This document shows positions 27,159-35,489 of a stretch of 64,000 bases of DNA, one piece after another. Every line of letters begins with the position of its first letter. Position 1 is the first letter of the stretch. Source of the DNA: Burkholderia arboris. GTDB lineage: Bacteria > Pseudomonadota > Gammaproteobacteria > Burkholderiales > Burkholderiaceae. The DNA is taken from NCBI RefSeq assembly GCF_902499125.1, contig NZ_CABVPX010000019.1:1-64000 (forward strand). The letters are read 5' to 3'. A program made the translations under genes and the position numbers. The notes under the pieces were generated by a model. It saw only the letters and a list, made by a program, of their open reading frames with translations. It did not search any database and had not been told where the DNA came from.

Positions 27159-27365
27159 ATGATCGCGCGCGCATTGCAGGGCGACACGGTCGACGCGCTG
27201 TGCTGGCGTCACTACGGCCGGACCGACGGCACCGTCGAGACCGTGCTCGAGGCCAACACCGCGCTCGCCAGCCTCGGCGTCGTGCTGCCCGCCGGCACGC
27301 CCGTCTACCTTCCGCCGTTCGACACCGTGACGAGCGCACGGCCGTTGCTGCAACTGTTTGACTGA
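27159..27365 (+). CDS. X: P2 gpX-like tail protein X
   Basis: A 68-residue LysM-like protein of the contractile tail, probably part of the baseplate or tube end that contacts peptidoglycan. MIARALQGDTVDALCWRHYGRTDGTVE and LPAGTPVYLPPFD are the usual gpX signatures, and the length matches (67 in P2). GGAGGGTCCGGCC precedes the ATG, a good ribosome site. It is the first recognisable gene of the element and opens the lysis-tail transcription unit. Confidence 0.93.
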   Translation: MIARALQGDTVDALCWRHYGRTDGTVETVLEANTALASLGVVLPAGTPVYLPPFDTVTSARPLLQLFD

Positions 27366-27381
27366 CCCTGGAATCGCCGTC

Positions 27382-27726
27382 ATGGCCGAACCGAACCTCA
27401 CCACCGCCGCCATGCTGTCCGCCGCGATCGGCGTCGCCGGGCTCGCGCCCGGCATCGACGGCAACGCGTTGATCGGCGCGTTCACGGGCGCCGCGCTCGT
27501 GGTCGTCACCTCGCAGGAGATCGGCGTCGCACGGCGTGCCGCCTACCTGCTGATCTCGCTCGTGATGGGCTATCTCGCCGCGCCCGAAATCGTCGGCGCC
27601 ACGCCGATCCGCTCGACCGGCGTCGCCGCGTTCTTCGCGGCCGCGCTCGTGATCACCGTCACGCTGCAGCTGATCGAGCGGATCAAGACGCTGGACCTGC
27701 TCGCGCTGTTCCGCAAAGGGGGATGA
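27382..27726 (+). CDS. Holin-like phage membrane protein
   Basis: A 114-residue protein with three or four hydrophobic segments (about 9-30, 33-45, 50-75, 85-105) and a charged C-terminus ending RKGG. In P2-like Burkholderia phages a protein of this size between X and the second holin is annotated as a putative holin or transmembrane protein. The start at 27382 is preferred over an upstream codon at 27358 because residues MAEPNLTTAAML begin the family. Role in membrane permeabilisation at lysis is inferred. Confidence 0.8.
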   Translation: MAEPNLTTAAMLSAAIGVAGLAPGIDGNALIGAFTGAALVVVTSQEIGVARRAAYLLISLVMGYLAAPEIVGATPIRSTGVAAFFAAALVITVTLQLIERIKTLDLLALFRKGG

Positions 27727-27727
27727 C

Positions 27728-27994
27728 ATGCACCTCCCGTTCGCGCTGATCGCCCTCTGCGCACACGTCGCGGTGCTCGTGCGGGTGCTCACCTATCGAC
27801 GCAACGGCGCGCGGCACCGGCGCCACGCATCGTGGTTCGCGTGGCTGCTCGTCGCCGCCGCCGGCGGCGCGTCGATCGAGTTGCTGCTGCACACCGGCTC
27901 CGTCGGCTTCTTCGACGCGGCCACCTCGGTATTCCTGGCGATGTTCGTCTGCGGCACGCGCGGCAACGTCGCGCGCCTTCTGAGGAGTGAATGA
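27728..27994 (+). CDS. Phage holin (three-TM, holin 3 family type)
   Basis: An 88-residue protein with two or three membrane helices (about 2-20, 36-54, 60-78) and a basic linker RRNGARHRRHAS between the first two, as in the three-TM holins of P2-like phages. It follows the first holin-like gene by one base and precedes the muramidase by three, so the lysis genes are translationally coupled. It would open the inner membrane for the muramidase. Confidence 0.85.
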   Translation: MHLPFALIALCAHVAVLVRVLTYRRNGARHRRHASWFAWLLVAAAGGASIELLLHTGSVGFFDAATSVFLAMFVCGTRGNVARLLRSE

Positions 27995-27997
27995 ATC

Positions 27998-28843
27998 ATG
28001 AAAACCCGCCGACTCGGCGACCACGGCGACGACGTGGGCCTGCTGCAACGCCGACTGCTCCGCGCCGGCTATGCGGTGCCGGTCACGCACCTCTATGACA
28101 CGGCGACCGAAGCCGCCGTCATCACGCTGCAACGCAAGACCGGCCTCGTCGACGACGGCATCGCCGGCCCGAAGACCTATGCCGCGCTGGCGACCGGCGT
28201 GCGCGATCCGAAACACCTGGCACTGGCCGACCTCGAACGCGCCGCGCGCACGCTCGACGTGCCGCTCGCGTGCATTCGCGCGGTCAACGAGGTCGAGTCG
28301 CGCGGCGCCGGCTTCCTGACCGACGGCCGGCCCGTCATCCTGTTCGAACGTCATGTGTTCTGGAAGCGGCTGCAGGCGCGCGGCATCGACCCTGCGCCGT
28401 TCGCGGCCCGGCAGCCGGACATCGTCTCGCGCACACGCGGCGGCTATCGCGGCGGTGCCGCGGAATACACGCGCCTCGCCGCGGCCGAGTCGATCGATGC
28501 CGGCGCCGCGTGGGAATCCGCGAGCTGGGGATCGTTCCAGGTGATGGGTTATCACTGGGCACGCCTCGGCTATGCGGGCATCGACGAATTCGTCGCCTGC
28601 ATGGAAAGCGGCGAAGCGCAGCACCTCGACGCATTCGTCCGCTACATCGCGGCCGACGACGCGCTGCGCCGCGCACTCGGCGCACGCCAGTGGGCCGCAT
28701 TCGCACGCGCGTACAACGGGCCCGACTACGCGGCGAACCTCTACGACGTCAAGCTCGCGCGCGCCTTCGACCGCTATGCGTCGCAACCGGCTACGCCGAC
28801 GCAGGCCGCACCCGGGCCGGCCGGCGCCGCGCGCCTTGCATGA
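27998..28843 (+). CDS. N-acetylmuramidase endolysin with peptidoglycan-binding domain
   Basis: A 281-residue lysis enzyme. Residues 1-65 are a PG_binding_1 domain (RRLGDHGDDVGLLQRRLLRAGY and IAGPKTYAALATG). Residues about 85-265 are an N-acetylmuramidase (DUF3380-type) domain with the catalytic-type Glu in AVNEVESRGAGFL, then ILFERHVFW and WESASWGSFQVMGYHW. It cleaves the glycan strand after the holin opens the membrane. It has no signal peptide, in keeping with holin-dependent release. Its TGA overlaps the ATG of the Rz-like gene. Confidence 0.94.
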   Translation: MKTRRLGDHGDDVGLLQRRLLRAGYAVPVTHLYDTATEAAVITLQRKTGLVDDGIAGPKTYAALATGVRDPKHLALADLERAARTLDVPLACIRAVNEVESRGAGFLTDGRPVILFERHVFWKRLQARGIDPAPFAARQPDIVSRTRGGYRGGAAEYTRLAAAESIDAGAAWESASWGSFQVMGYHWARLGYAGIDEFVACMESGEAQHLDAFVRYIAADDALRRALGARQWAAFARAYNGPDYAANLYDVKLARAFDRYASQPATPTQAAPGPAGAARLA

Positions 28844-29280
28844 ACGGCCTCGCCGCGAAATTCGCCGCCGGCGGCGTCGCGCTGGCCGCGTGCGCCGTCG
28901 CGGCGCTGTACCTGCATGCGTTGCGCGCGGACCTGGCGACCGCGCAACAGCGACGCGTCGATGCGCAACAGGCGCTCGCCGCGCGCGACGGCGTCATTGC
29001 GCGCCTGCAGCAGGATGCCGCCGCCCGCGCGCAGCAGCAGGCGCGGCTCGACCGCTCACACACCGCGATCGCGTCAAAGCTCGACGCCATTCGACTTGAA
29101 AACCGGAGATTGACCGATGAAAACGCCGCGCTTCGCGCCTGGGCTGACACTCCTTTGCCTGATGTCGTTGTCCGCCTGCAAGCCAATCCCGCTCTCACCG
29201 GCGCCGACGATTATGTCGAACACGTGCCAAACGGTGACACCGTGCACGCTGCCGATGCTCGCGCCCCGCACCAACGGTGA
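28840..29280 (+). CDS. Rz-like spanin inner-membrane subunit (LysB)
   Basis: A 146-residue protein with one N-terminal membrane anchor (about 8-27) and a long Gln/Ala/Arg-rich coiled coil (about 30-95), the layout of Rz/LysB i-spanins. ATGA overlap with the endolysin stop. The Rz1 lipoprotein gene lies inside its 3' half in another frame, the classic nested spanin pair, so both residues and position support the call. It would join inner and outer membranes for the last step of lysis. Confidence 0.88.
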   Translation: MNGLAAKFAAGGVALAACAVAALYLHALRADLATAQQRRVDAQQALAARDGVIARLQQDAAARAQQQARLDRSHTAIASKLDAIRLENRRLTDENAALRAWADTPLPDVVVRLQANPALTGADDYVEHVPNGDTVHAADARAPHQR

Positions 29281-29404
29281 GCTCGACGGCGCGCTCACGC
29301 TCGCCAAGGCGGCCTGGGCGGCGTGCGCGGCAACCGTCGACATGATCGCGGCGTGCCAGGCCGGCACGTCCATTCCCGACCACGGAGCGCATCCGCATGA
29401 TTAA
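29117..29404 (+). CDS. Rz1-like spanin outer-membrane lipoprotein (LysC), nested
   Basis: A 95-residue lipoprotein with signal peptide MKTPRFAPGLTLLCLMSLSAC, in which SLSAC is the lipobox and Cys21 the lipidated residue. The mature part is short with KPIPLSPAP. It starts inside the Rz-like gene and ends 124 bp beyond it, overlapping the R gene start by 8 bp, as in the nested Rz/Rz1 genes of P2. Together with the i-spanin it fuses the membranes. Confidence 0.9.
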   Translation: MKTPRFAPGLTLLCLMSLSACKPIPLSPAPTIMSNTCQTVTPCTLPMLAPRTNGELDGALTLAKAAWAACAATVDMIAACQAGTSIPDHGAHPHD

Positions 29405-29846
29405 GCCCGACAGCCTGCGGCGAGCCCTCGTCGCCGCCATCCCGTCGCTCGCCGCCGAACCGGGCGCGCTGACCGTGCTCGTCGAGCAAGGGTCGATCGC
29501 GACGACCGGCACGCTGACGCCGTCGTTCGAATACCGGTATACGGCGCACGTCCTCGCGACGAACTTCTCCGGCGACACCGATCCCGTATTCGTCGCACTG
29601 GTCGAGTGGGTGCGCGCGAACCAGCCGGATCTCGTGACGAACCCGGCCGCGCGGGCAAGCGGCATCACCTTCGAGGTCGGCATCCGCGACCCGGCGGCGC
29701 TCGACCTGTCGATCCGGCTGGCGCTGACGGAAAGCGTCGCCGTGACGACCGGGCCGGACGGCCGACACGTGATCGCGCACGTCGACGACACACAGGTCGA
29801 TCCGGCCAATACCCTCACCTGGGTCGCGCTGCCGCAGATCCGATGA
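29397..29846 (+). CDS. R: P2 gpR-like tail completion protein
   Basis: A 149-residue protein resembling P2 gpR, which caps the tail tube and joins it to the sheath terminator. MIKPDSLRRALVAAIPSL at the start and the alternating TASFEY/VEWVRANQPDL pattern are typical of the family. Length 155 in P2. It overlaps the Rz1 gene. In P2 gene S follows directly, but here the next 485 bases have no recognisable S. Confidence 0.87.
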   Translation: MIKPDSLRRALVAAIPSLAAEPGALTVLVEQGSIATTGTLTPSFEYRYTAHVLATNFSGDTDPVFVALVEWVRANQPDLVTNPAARASGITFEVGIRDPAALDLSIRLALTESVAVTTGPDGRHVIAHVDDTQVDPANTLTWVALPQIR

Positions 29847-30331
29847 GCCCGGCGGGCGCCGGCCCGCCTTCCTGCCGCAAATCGCGCACGCGTCGCCTTT
29901 CGCCGCCGCGGCCACCGCGCGTCGCAGCCGGCCGCTTCGCCCGAGGCGACGGAGCGGCACGCCGCGATCAAGACGCCGATCGTCCGGTCGCGCTTCCCCT
30001 GCGAATCAGCCCGCGTCGACGGCGCGCCTGTCGCCGACGGCGACGTCCACGACACCGTCGCCATGCGGCGCGCGTCCCGACCATCCGTCGGCGCTGCGCG
30101 TCCACGCAATCGGCCGGACCACCGCGCCACGTCCTTCCGTTCCCGCTTCGATCGGCTCACGCATTCCCGCCTCTCGGCAGTCTCGCCGGCACGCACGACT
30201 CCATCCTCACGCAAACCGGTGCTGCGATTGTCGACGCTCGTCTTCGTGCCGGCATCCGGTGCGTGCTGTCTTCGACGCGACGACACAGGCGATCGCTCGC
30301 GCCGCGAGCGCCCGGTCGGCACCATGAATGC
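29847..30331 (+). other. Region where P2 gene S would lie; no convincing gene
   Basis: The frame opened by the ATG at 29843 (ATGA overlap with R) runs without a stop through to V, but its residues are Arg/Pro-rich and do not resemble gpS. Its third-position GC is lower than in the neighbouring genes. A second frame contains a more gene-like patch (IKTPIVRSRFPCESARVDGAP, about 29965-30030) that matched nothing remembered. The stretch is either a decayed S gene, a diverged replacement or a non-coding spacer. Confidence 0.5.
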
Positions 30332-31018
30332 ATGGACGCTAATGAAATTCAACGGCAGGCACGCAACGCGGTGCGCAAGGGAACGATCCTCACGGTCGAC
30401 CATGCGGCAGCGTTGTGCCGCGTCTCGGTCGGCGACGCCGAATCCGACGGCAGCGGACTGCAGACCAACTGGATTCCGTGGGTCGCCGGCACCGCCGGCG
30501 GAACCCGCGACTGGCTGCCGCCGACGCCCGGCGAACAGGTCGTGCTGCTCTGCCCGATGGGCGACCCGGCACAAGGTGTCGCGCTGCGCGGCGTCTATTC
30601 GAACGCCGCACCGGCGCCGGCCTCGAGCCCGGATACCCATGCGCGCGTCTACCCCGACGGCGCAAGCATCACGTACGACCACGCCGCGCATGCGCTCACC
30701 GCCGAGCTGCCCGCCGGCGCGACCCTGCGCATCGTCGCGCCGGGATCGGTCGTCGTACAGACCCGGGACGCAACCGTGCAGGCCGAGCGCATCACGCTCG
30801 ACGCACAGCAGACGACCTGCACCGGTGCGATGACGGTCAAGGGCCCGTTCGCGTTCGAATCGGGCATGACCGGCACGGGCGGCGCCGGCGGCGGCGCCAC
30901 GATGCAGATCGACGGCGCGGCCACCTTTACCCGCGAAGTGAAATCCCAGGGCATCAGCCTCCCGCATCACACGCATCGCGAACAAGGCGATGGACAACTC
31001 GTGAGCGCACCGCAATGA
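30332..31018 (+). CDS. V: P2 gpV-like baseplate spike
   Basis: A 228-residue membrane-piercing spike. The N-terminal OB-fold-like part (about 1-95) has VRKGTILTVDHAAALCRV and PTPGEQVVLLCPMGDPAQGV. A repetitive beta-helix follows, then a C-terminal apex with HHTH, the HxH metal (iron) site that forms the needle tip in P2 gpV. The start at 30332 (MDANEIQRQARNAV) is chosen by similarity; the same frame is open far upstream. Its stop overlaps the W start by four bases. Confidence 0.93.
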   Translation: MDANEIQRQARNAVRKGTILTVDHAAALCRVSVGDAESDGSGLQTNWIPWVAGTAGGTRDWLPPTPGEQVVLLCPMGDPAQGVALRGVYSNAAPAPASSPDTHARVYPDGASITYDHAAHALTAELPAGATLRIVAPGSVVVQTRDATVQAERITLDAQQTTCTGAMTVKGPFAFESGMTGTGGAGGGATMQIDGAATFTREVKSQGISLPHHTHREQGDGQLVSAPQ

Positions 31019-31377
31019 AAGGCATGAACGCGAACACCGGCCGCTCGATCTCGGGCCTGGACCATTTCTACCAGTCGATCGGCAACATCGTGACGACGCC
31101 GCTCGCGTCGTGCGTGAAGCGCCGCACATTCGGCTCCGAGCTGCCCGACCTGATCGACGCACCGGGCAACGGCACCGTGCGCACGCGGCTGTATGCAGCC
31201 GTCGCCACGGCGCTCATGCGCTGGGAGCCGCGCCTGACACTGACCCGCGTCGTCCTCGCCGCGGACGACGCGAACGCGGCTGCCGGCTCGCTCTATCTCG
31301 ACATCGAAGGCTGGACCAACGAAAGCGGCACCGCCGTGTCGACCCGCGTGCCGGTCGCGAACGGGAGCGCGGCATGA
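31015..31377 (+). CDS. W: P2 gpW-like baseplate wedge (gp25 family)
   Basis: A 120-residue protein with the gp25-like core: GRSISGLDHFYQSIGNIVTTPLASCVKRR and FGSELPDLIDAPGN. The conserved EPR-like motif appears as WEPRLTLTRV (about 70-79). It forms the baseplate wedge core together with J and I. The start is coupled to V by ATGA and the stop to J by ATGA. P2 W is 115 residues. Confidence 0.95.
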   Translation: MKGMNANTGRSISGLDHFYQSIGNIVTTPLASCVKRRTFGSELPDLIDAPGNGTVRTRLYAAVATALMRWEPRLTLTRVVLAADDANAAAGSLYLDIEGWTNESGTAVSTRVPVANGSAA

Positions 31378-32288
31378 GCGTGACGCCGATCGACCTCTCC
31401 CAGCTGCCGTCGCCCGACGTCGTCGACACGATCGACTACGAGACGTTGCTCGCCGCACGCAAGGCCCGGCTCGTGTCGCTCTACCCGGCTGCCGAACAGG
31501 CCGAAATCGCCGCGACGCTCGCGCTCGAGTCGGAGCCGCTCGTCAAGCTCCTGCAGGAAAGCGCGTATCGCGAGATCGTGCTGCGGCAGCGCGTGAACGA
31601 CGCCGCGCGTGCGGTGATGCTCGCGTATGCGATCGGCACGGACCTCGACCACCTCGCGGCGCTGTTCGGCATCCGGCGCCTGACGATCTCGCCCGCCGAT
31701 CCGGAACACGATCTCGCAGCGGTGATGGAAAGCGACACCGACCTGCGCGCCCGCACGCAGCTCGCACCGCAGAGCTTCTCCGTTGCCGGCCCCGAAGGCG
31801 CGTATGTCTCGCACGCGCGCAATGCGGACGGCCGTGTGCTCGACGCCTCGGCGATCAGCCCGGCCCCGTGCGAAGTCCTCGTCACGGTGCTGGCGCGCGA
31901 TGGCGACGGCACGGCGGCTCCTGCGTTGATCGACGCCGTGGCGTCGGCGCTGCAGGCCGACGACGTGCGGCCGCTGACCGACAAGGTCACGGTGCGCGGC
32001 GCCGAAATCCTGCGCTACCAGGTCCGCGCGCGACTGGTGTTCTTCGCCGGTCCGGACCGCGCGGTGGCGCTCGCGCAAGCCAACCGCGCGATGAAGCAAT
32101 ACACCGAATCGATGCACCGCCTCGGGATGGAAGTCACGCTCGACGGGATCTACGCGGCCGCCCGCGCGGCCGGCGTGCAGAAGGTGATCCTCGAAAGCCC
32201 GCTCGCCGGCCTGCCCGCGAGCAAGCAGCAGGCGCCCTACTGCACCGGGATCGAACTGATCGATGGCGGGGTGTACAGCAATGATTGA
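31374..32288 (+). CDS. J: P2 gpJ-like baseplate protein
   Basis: A 304-residue baseplate J (gp6-like) wedge protein. IDLSQLPSPDVVDTIDYETLL at the N-terminus, the LAALFGIRRL region (about 93-102) and SVAGPEGAYVSHA (about 139-151) are family features, and the length equals P2 J (302). It overlaps W and I by short coupling overlaps and builds the wedge that drives sheath contraction. Confidence 0.95.
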   Translation: MSVTPIDLSQLPSPDVVDTIDYETLLAARKARLVSLYPAAEQAEIAATLALESEPLVKLLQESAYREIVLRQRVNDAARAVMLAYAIGTDLDHLAALFGIRRLTISPADPEHDLAAVMESDTDLRARTQLAPQSFSVAGPEGAYVSHARNADGRVLDASAISPAPCEVLVTVLARDGDGTAAPALIDAVASALQADDVRPLTDKVTVRGAEILRYQVRARLVFFAGPDRAVALAQANRAMKQYTESMHRLGMEVTLDGIYAAARAAGVQKVILESPLAGLPASKQQAPYCTGIELIDGGVYSND

Positions 32289-32823
32289 CATCCTGCCGCC
32301 GAACGCGACGCGGCTCGAGCGCCGGCTCGCCGCGACGAACGCCCGGATCGACGACGTGCCGACGCCGCTCGCGACGCTAACGAGTCCGGACGCGATCCGG
32401 TCCGACCTGCTGCCGTGGCTCGCCTGGCACCTCGGCGTCGATGCGTGGAAGGACTACTGGCCCGAGTACGTGAAGCGTGCCCGCGTCGGCCAGGCGATTC
32501 CGATCGCCCGCCGCAAGGGAACCGCGGCTTCGGTGCGCGAAGTCGTCGCGACCTTCGGCGGAAACATCGTCCTGCGCGAATGGTTCGAGCAGCGCCCGCC
32601 GGGCCCGCCCGGCACGTTCGACCTCGTGATGACGGTCAGCGCACAGGAAGGCGAGCCGCCGACCGCCGCGTACGTTGCCGACATCCTCGCGGAAATCGAC
32701 CGGACCAAGCCGGTCCGGGCGCACTACACGTTCACGCAGGGCTTCGAGATGCGGTGCCGACAACCGGTCGGCGCTGCCGCGCGCGTGGCGGCCTATCGCC
32801 GCCTGAACCTCACCGACTACTGA
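32281..32823 (+). CDS. I: P2 gpI-like tail/baseplate protein
   Basis: A 180-residue protein starting at 32281 (MIDILPPNATRLERRLA), overlapping J by eight bases. The PWLAWHLGVDAWKDYWPE segment (about 44-61) and the IPIARRKGTAASVREVV segment are diagnostic of phage tail protein I. It links the wedge to the tail fibre. Length 176 in P2. Confidence 0.94.
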   Translation: MIDILPPNATRLERRLAATNARIDDVPTPLATLTSPDAIRSDLLPWLAWHLGVDAWKDYWPEYVKRARVGQAIPIARRKGTAASVREVVATFGGNIVLREWFEQRPPGPPGTFDLVMTVSAQEGEPPTAAYVADILAEIDRTKPVRAHYTFTQGFEMRCRQPVGAAARVAAYRRLNLTDY

Positions 32824-32829
32824 TCGCAC

Positions 32830-35472
32830 ATGGCAACCCAGATCATCATCACCGACGCCGGCCGTGCCGCGCTCGTCGCCGCCGGCAACGGCGGCACGAA
32901 TGCCCACCAGGTCGTGGAAATCGGCCTGGCGAACGCGCCGTTCGTCGCCGACAAGGGGCTCACGAAGCTGCCGAACGAGCTCAAGCGGATCAAGTCCTTC
33001 GGCGGCGCCAACGTCGCGCCGGACACGATCCACACGACGCTGAAGGACGACTCCGCGGACCAGTACTCGCTCTACGGGTTCGGCCTCTACCTCGAGAACG
33101 GCGTGCTGCTGGCCGCGTATGGCCAGGCGACGCCGATCATGGAGAAGTCGCCGGCCGCGCTGCTGCTGCTGTCGTCCGACATGCAGTTCACGGCGATCGA
33201 CGCAACGAAACTCGTGTTCGGCGACGCATCGTTCCTCAATCCGCCTGCGACCACCGAGCGGCAAGGCGTGGTCGAGCTGGCGACGCAGGCGGAAGTGAAC
33301 GCGGGCGGCGACGACACGCGCGCAGTCACGCCGAAGACGGCCGCGACACGATACGCGGCGTTGAGCGGCGCGACATTCACCGGCCCGGTCATCACCGATT
33401 TCGATGCGGGTCCGGAAACCGCGCATGTGTTGGTTCGCCCTCCGTCGGGCAAGAACGGCCGCGAAAGCCGTGTGCGCCTGCATGGCACGTTCGGCGGCAA
33501 CCACGCCGATACCGGGACGCGCCTGATCGCCACGATCCGCTCCGGCTTCGACAACGGCGCCTGGGGCCGCGAGTACGTGGACCTGTGGCTCAACCGTACC
33601 GGCAACGATAACCAGGTCGACGCGAACCAGGCGCGCGCCCTGCGCATCGCCTACGGCGGCCGCGTGCTGGTGGGCGACGTCAGGAACGACGACGGGAATT
33701 CGCGCCTGCGGGTCGGCGGCGATATTGCGGCCGAAGGCACGAGCTATGCGAAGGCGGCGTCGATCGACGGCGGTGCCGGCAACTTCTCCACGCTGTTCTT
33801 TACCGACGGCGGCAAGATCCGCTGGTCGCTGTTCAAGCGCGATGGCGTCGCAACGGGCGGCAACGGCGGCAACAACTTCGGACTGAACGCGTTTGCGGAC
33901 GACGGCGCCACGCAGTTCTCCTCGTTCCGCGTCGACCGCGGCACCCAGACGTTTGCGGTCGCGAAGCGTCTGACCGTCGGCGATGTCGGCGACGACGGCA
34001 AGAACGCGCTCCAGGTCGGCGGAAACGCAGCCTTCAAGGGCGGGTTGACCACACGCGAAATGGACGTGAACGGCGCCCATTTCCGTGCGATCTCCAACGA
34101 CTACGGCGCCTTCCTGCGCAACGACGGCACGAACGTGTATCTGCTGTCGACGAACAAGGGCAATCCGGAAGGTCAGTGGAACGATTTCCGCCCGTTCGCG
34201 TGGTCGCTCGCCGACGGGATCGTCCGCATCAGCGACAGCGGGGCCTTGACGAACATCGGCGGCGATCTCGCCATTGGCAGGAATACGAACGAAGGGCACA
34301 TCCGGCTGGGGCCGGTCGACGGTCACTTCTACGCCAACGCCCATTCGGTCGGCTGGTGGGGTCAAGCAGACTCGTTCCAGTACATCCTGGACGATCACAC
34401 CTTCCGCATCAACGGCAATCCGGTATGGCACTCGGGCAACCTGACGCCGCTCGATCGCACGAAGGGCGGCACGATGTCGGGCGATCTCTGGTTCGATCCG
34501 GGCAAACGGATCTACCTGTCCGAAGGCAGTGCGCAGGCACCGTCGCTCACCTTCATCAACGACGGCGCGCCGGACACCGGCCTGTACCACATCAACGACG
34601 GTTCGTTCGGCGTCACGTGCAACGGCATTCCGCAGGTTTCGTTCACGCCGGGCGGAACGACCTTCCAGACGCCCGTGAAGGGCCCGACACCCGCGGCAGG
34701 CGACCGCTCGACCTCGCTCGCCACGACCGAATGGGTGCTGGCCGCCCTCTCGAAGGCGACGGTCGGCCAGATCGTATTCGAGCCGCGCACGCTGCCGCGC
34801 GCCGGCTTCCTGAAAGCCAACGGCACCCTCGTCAATCGTGCGGACTATCCGGCCCTGTGGGCGTATGCGGAGGCCAGCGGCACGCTCGTCTCGGACGACG
34901 AATGGCGCAACGAGCGCTGGGGCTGCTTCTCCACCGGCGACGGCTCGACGACGTTCCGCCTTCCGGAACTGCGCGGCGAATTCATCCGCTGCTGGGCCGA
35001 CGGCCGCGACGACATCGACCCGCAACGCGCCATCGGTACGTATCAGGCCCCCCAGAACCGATCGCATGCGCACGGCGCGAGCGCGGCCGCGGTCGGCGAC
35101 CACGCGCACTCCGCATGGACCGATGCACAGGGCTGGCACGGCCACCACGGCTGGACGGCCGGCGTGGGCGATCACCAGCACGTGTCGCCGTGGGGCGAAA
35201 GCGTCTCCGTCTACCGCCCGCCATGGGGAACCTGGGGCGCGGCCAACAACACGGGCTCCGGCAGCAGCGACGGCGACAACGTGTGGGGGATGACGAGTCC
35301 GGCTGGCGGTCACAGCCACGAATTCAACACGGAAGGCGCCGGCAATCACGGCCACAACGTCGGCATCGGCGGCGCCGGCAATCACAGCCACGCCATCACC
35401 GTCAACGCGGACGGCGGGAACGAAGCACGGCCGCGCAATATCGCGCTGCTCGCGATGATCCGCGCTTACTAA
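32830..35472 (+). CDS. H: Tail fibre protein (P2 gpH-like N-terminus, collar-domain C-terminus)
   Basis: An 880-residue receptor-binding fibre. Residues 1-145 match the P2 H attachment domain (ITDAGRAALVAAGNGG and a tail-fibre-family segment with IKSFGG). The middle (about 150-630) is Gly/Asp-rich repetitive beta sequence. The phage collar-type domain (about 645-720: GFLKANGTLVNRADYPALW, LPELRGEFIRCW) is followed by seven His-x-His pairs (HAHG, HAHS, HGHHG, HQHV, HSHEF, HGHN, HSHA; about 743-862), the metal-binding needle seen in T4 fibres. This gene should determine the killing range. The C-terminal half is the most likely swapped part. Confidence 0.93.
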   Translation: MATQIIITDAGRAALVAAGNGGTNAHQVVEIGLANAPFVADKGLTKLPNELKRIKSFGGANVAPDTIHTTLKDDSADQYSLYGFGLYLENGVLLAAYGQATPIMEKSPAALLLLSSDMQFTAIDATKLVFGDASFLNPPATTERQGVVELATQAEVNAGGDDTRAVTPKTAATRYAALSGATFTGPVITDFDAGPETAHVLVRPPSGKNGRESRVRLHGTFGGNHADTGTRLIATIRSGFDNGAWGREYVDLWLNRTGNDNQVDANQARALRIAYGGRVLVGDVRNDDGNSRLRVGGDIAAEGTSYAKAASIDGGAGNFSTLFFTDGGKIRWSLFKRDGVATGGNGGNNFGLNAFADDGATQFSSFRVDRGTQTFAVAKRLTVGDVGDDGKNALQVGGNAAFKGGLTTREMDVNGAHFRAISNDYGAFLRNDGTNVYLLSTNKGNPEGQWNDFRPFAWSLADGIVRISDSGALTNIGGDLAIGRNTNEGHIRLGPVDGHFYANAHSVGWWGQADSFQYILDDHTFRINGNPVWHSGNLTPLDRTKGGTMSGDLWFDPGKRIYLSEGSAQAPSLTFINDGAPDTGLYHINDGSFGVTCNGIPQVSFTPGGTTFQTPVKGPTPAAGDRSTSLATTEWVLAALSKATVGQIVFEPRTLPRAGFLKANGTLVNRADYPALWAYAEASGTLVSDDEWRNERWGCFSTGDGSTTFRLPELRGEFIRCWADGRDDIDPQRAIGTYQAPQNRSHAHGASAAAVGDHAHSAWTDAQGWHGHHGWTAGVGDHQHVSPWGESVSVYRPPWGTWGAANNTGSGSSDGDNVWGMTSPAGGHSHEFNTEGAGNHGHNVGIGGAGNHSHAITVNADGGNEARPRNIALLAMIRAY

Positions 35473-35489
35473 CTCTCGGACTTCAACCT

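Noticed and set aside
29606-31018. A single 470-residue V gene starting upstream
   Set aside because: The extra N-terminal residues are Arg/Pro-rich and unlike gpV; the family start at 30332 is preferred.
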